64,000 nucleotides of DNA. It comes from Candidatus Avelusimicrobium intestinipullorum. Lineage in GTDB: Bacteria > Elusimicrobiota > Elusimicrobia > Elusimicrobiales > Elusimicrobiaceae. Location: positions 248,001-312,000 of the forward strand of contig CALUXC010000001.1 of NCBI GenBank assembly GCA_944324635.1. Reading direction: 5' to 3'. Shown piece after piece: positions 63,027-64,000 of the stretch (positions within the stretch are counted from its first letter, which is position 1; every line of letters starts with the position of its first letter). The notes beneath the pieces are model-generated. The model searched no databases and had not been told where the DNA came from. It saw only the letters and a list, made by a program, of their open reading frames with translations. Both the position numbers and the translations under genes were made by a program.

Positions 63027-63932
63027 TTATCTGAATACATTTCCGAATTGTCCGGTCCAGCCGCGGTTGGATTTGATTTCGCCGTTTTTGGCTTTTTCAA
63101 GAATGCTGGACAAACGTTCCAATCCATACTCGCCCCAGACGGCAACCCCTACAATTTCTTCGGCAGGAATATCCTGGTAAGAATAGTAAATGGTTTTAGT
63201 GCGGTTAAGCACGGGGTCCGTCCCTAAAACCATATACGGTTTGCGGCGCACTTCAAACACTACGCCAATGCCGTCTTTTTTCACACCGCTCTGGAAGATG
63301 TAGTGGCTCGCTTCTACAGAAGAAGAAGAAAGGCTGACAGCCGGGCTGCCGTTGGTTCCGGCATTCCACGAAGACGTTTTGGGCGAGAAGCCAACTTGTA
63401 AAATTTTAGCCAATTCTTCCGGCGTGACTAACATGCCGCGGAAAAGGACCGTATCCGATTTTTTATCGGCCGTGTAGTCCGGTTTCTGCATATAGCGTTC
63501 AATACGTTTGAAGTAGAAACCTTCAATGAAATCTCTGGGCAGGTTGTATCCGCGCACCAGCGCTTCGCGGTTCAACAATACGTTTGCAACCAAGGTCGCG
63601 CGGTCGCGTTTTTGTTTGGAAATTTGCATTTTTTCTACGGACGCTTTCAATTTGGCCTGGTTCACGCGGACCACATTGTATTGCCCGTATATGGCAGCAG
63701 CTTTGGCCGAAGCCTGAGACGTTCTGCCGGCAACGTTAATTGCCGAAGAGGGTACGCCCGTAAATCCGGCCACTTTGCGGCTCAAGGCGCCGGTGGCGAT
63801 ATTGCCGTAGCTGGAAGAAACTCCTCCCAGGGCTCTTTTGGCCACTTGAGCGGGGAGCTGGGCCTGTATGGCGGGGGCCGCCGTGAGTACGCATACGATA
63901 CTGGCGAGTGCGGCTTTGATGTAGTTGTTCAT
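63027..63932 (-). CDS. Exported protein, possible ADP-ribosyltransferase
   Basis: 301 residues; signal peptide to about residue 24 (...TAAPAIQA). A helical N-terminal half leads to a segment with the three R-S-E elements of ADP-ribosyltransferases in the right order: Arg165 in VLFRGM, a Ser-rich strand at 198-205 (AVSLSSSS) followed by a helix (VEASHYIF), and IPAEEIVGVAVWG at 255-267 with Glu258 and Glu259 at the ARTT-loop position. The spacing fits the small R-S-E clade. The family assignment is by motif only. GAGG ribosome site; its promoter is cut by the window end. Confidence 0.6.
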   Translation of the reverse strand: MNNYIKAALASIVCVLTAAPAIQAQLPAQVAKRALGGVSSSYGNIATGALSRKVAGFTGVPSSAINVAGRTSQASAKAAAIYGQYNVVRVNQAKLKASVEKMQISKQKRDRATLVANVLLNREALVRGYNLPRDFIEGFYFKRIERYMQKPDYTADKKSDTVLFRGMLVTPEELAKILQVGFSPKTSSWNAGTNGSPAVSLSSSSVEASHYIFQSGVKKDGIGVVFEVRRKPYMVLGTDPVLNRTKTIYYSYQDIPAEEIVGVAVWGEYGLERLSSILEKAKNGEIKSNRGWTGQFGNVFR

Positions 63933-63965
63933 TTTATTTTCCTCTTTTCGTTTTCAAAATGTTAA

Positions 63966-64000
63966 TAAAAAACCCGTCCTTCTTAATCAAGTCCGGGTTT
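63966..64000 (-). terminator. Imperfect terminator of a gene beyond the window
   Basis: Minus strand AAACCCGGACTT-loop-AAGGACGGGTTTTTT with a mismatched base pair and a T-run; its gene would lie outside the window upstream of 63932. Confidence 0.6.

Overview
The window reads as chromosome from an anaerobic, LPS-bearing (diderm) bacterium. I infer a gut Elusimicrobiota close to Elusimicrobium. The reasons are the style of the type IV prepilin at 22246, the many short-lived families of exported proteins, Kdo and heptosyl transferases next to an AsmA protein, and an anaerobe's stress set (rubrerythrin, Fur/PerR-type regulator, FeoB, 2x[4Fe-4S] ferredoxin). No phage, IS element or CRISPR array is visible. 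Coding density is high, and most genes end in a strong GC-rich hairpin followed by a T-run.

Layout. 1-800: truncated dinB and tRNA-Arg(UCU). 1-6.7 kb: an exported helical protein, a RecB-like Fe-S nuclease, an LTA-synthase-like sulfatase-fold enzyme and an overlapping glycerol-kinase-like FGGY kinase. 6.8-13 kb: exported ankyrin/coiled-coil protein, ferredoxin, a FeoA-FeoB fusion, an LEA-like lipoprotein and pepT. 13.5-21 kb (minus): GYF-domain membrane protein, helical protein, cyclodeaminase, HAD hydrolase and two EamA transporters. 21-25 kb: tRNA-Leu(GAG) with tandem 191-bp repeats, secG, a prepilin, pgk with a tandemly duplicated tail, and a Bax-inhibitor-like protein. 25-29 kb: two exported proteins resembling degenerate trypsin folds, then groESL with a CIRCE operator. 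29-32 kb: a PP2C phosphatase and a Ser/Thr kinase with many membrane segments. 32.5-36 kb: a tandem PC4-domain protein and a three-copy array of exported Cys-rich proteins. 36-47 kb: envelope genes (double-headed heptosyltransferase, kdtA, AsmA), Na/Pi transporter, flavoprotein and Fe-alcohol dehydrogenase. 47-51 kb: perR-like gene, rubrerythrin and two MFS pumps. 51-58 kb: a giant 1515-residue membrane protein and an organophosphate (GlpT-type) antiporter. 58-64 kb: UshA-like nucleotidase, pyruvate kinase, AlaX editing protein, an outer-membrane barrel and a putative exported ADP-ribosyltransferase.

How they work together. pgk and pyk supply lower-glycolysis ATP. The GlpT-like antiporter, GlpK-like kinase, UshA-like phosphatase and Na/Pi transporter suggest scavenging of phosphate esters, and the LtaS-like enzyme could use a phosphoglycerol donor (inference). 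KdtA, the heptosyltransferase and AsmA serve LPS and outer-membrane assembly. Iron uptake, rubrerythrin and the Fur/PerR gene handle iron and peroxide.

The most interesting points are: the 33.1-35.9 kb array, whose first two copies share 554 bp without a difference but have divergent Cys-rich C-termini; a possible secreted ADP-ribosyltransferase; tandem duplication of gene 3' ends with their terminators (pgk and tRNA-Leu); an AGGTCC/AGGACC element upstream of four exported-protein genes; and promoters placed so that transcription should begin at or next to the start codon.
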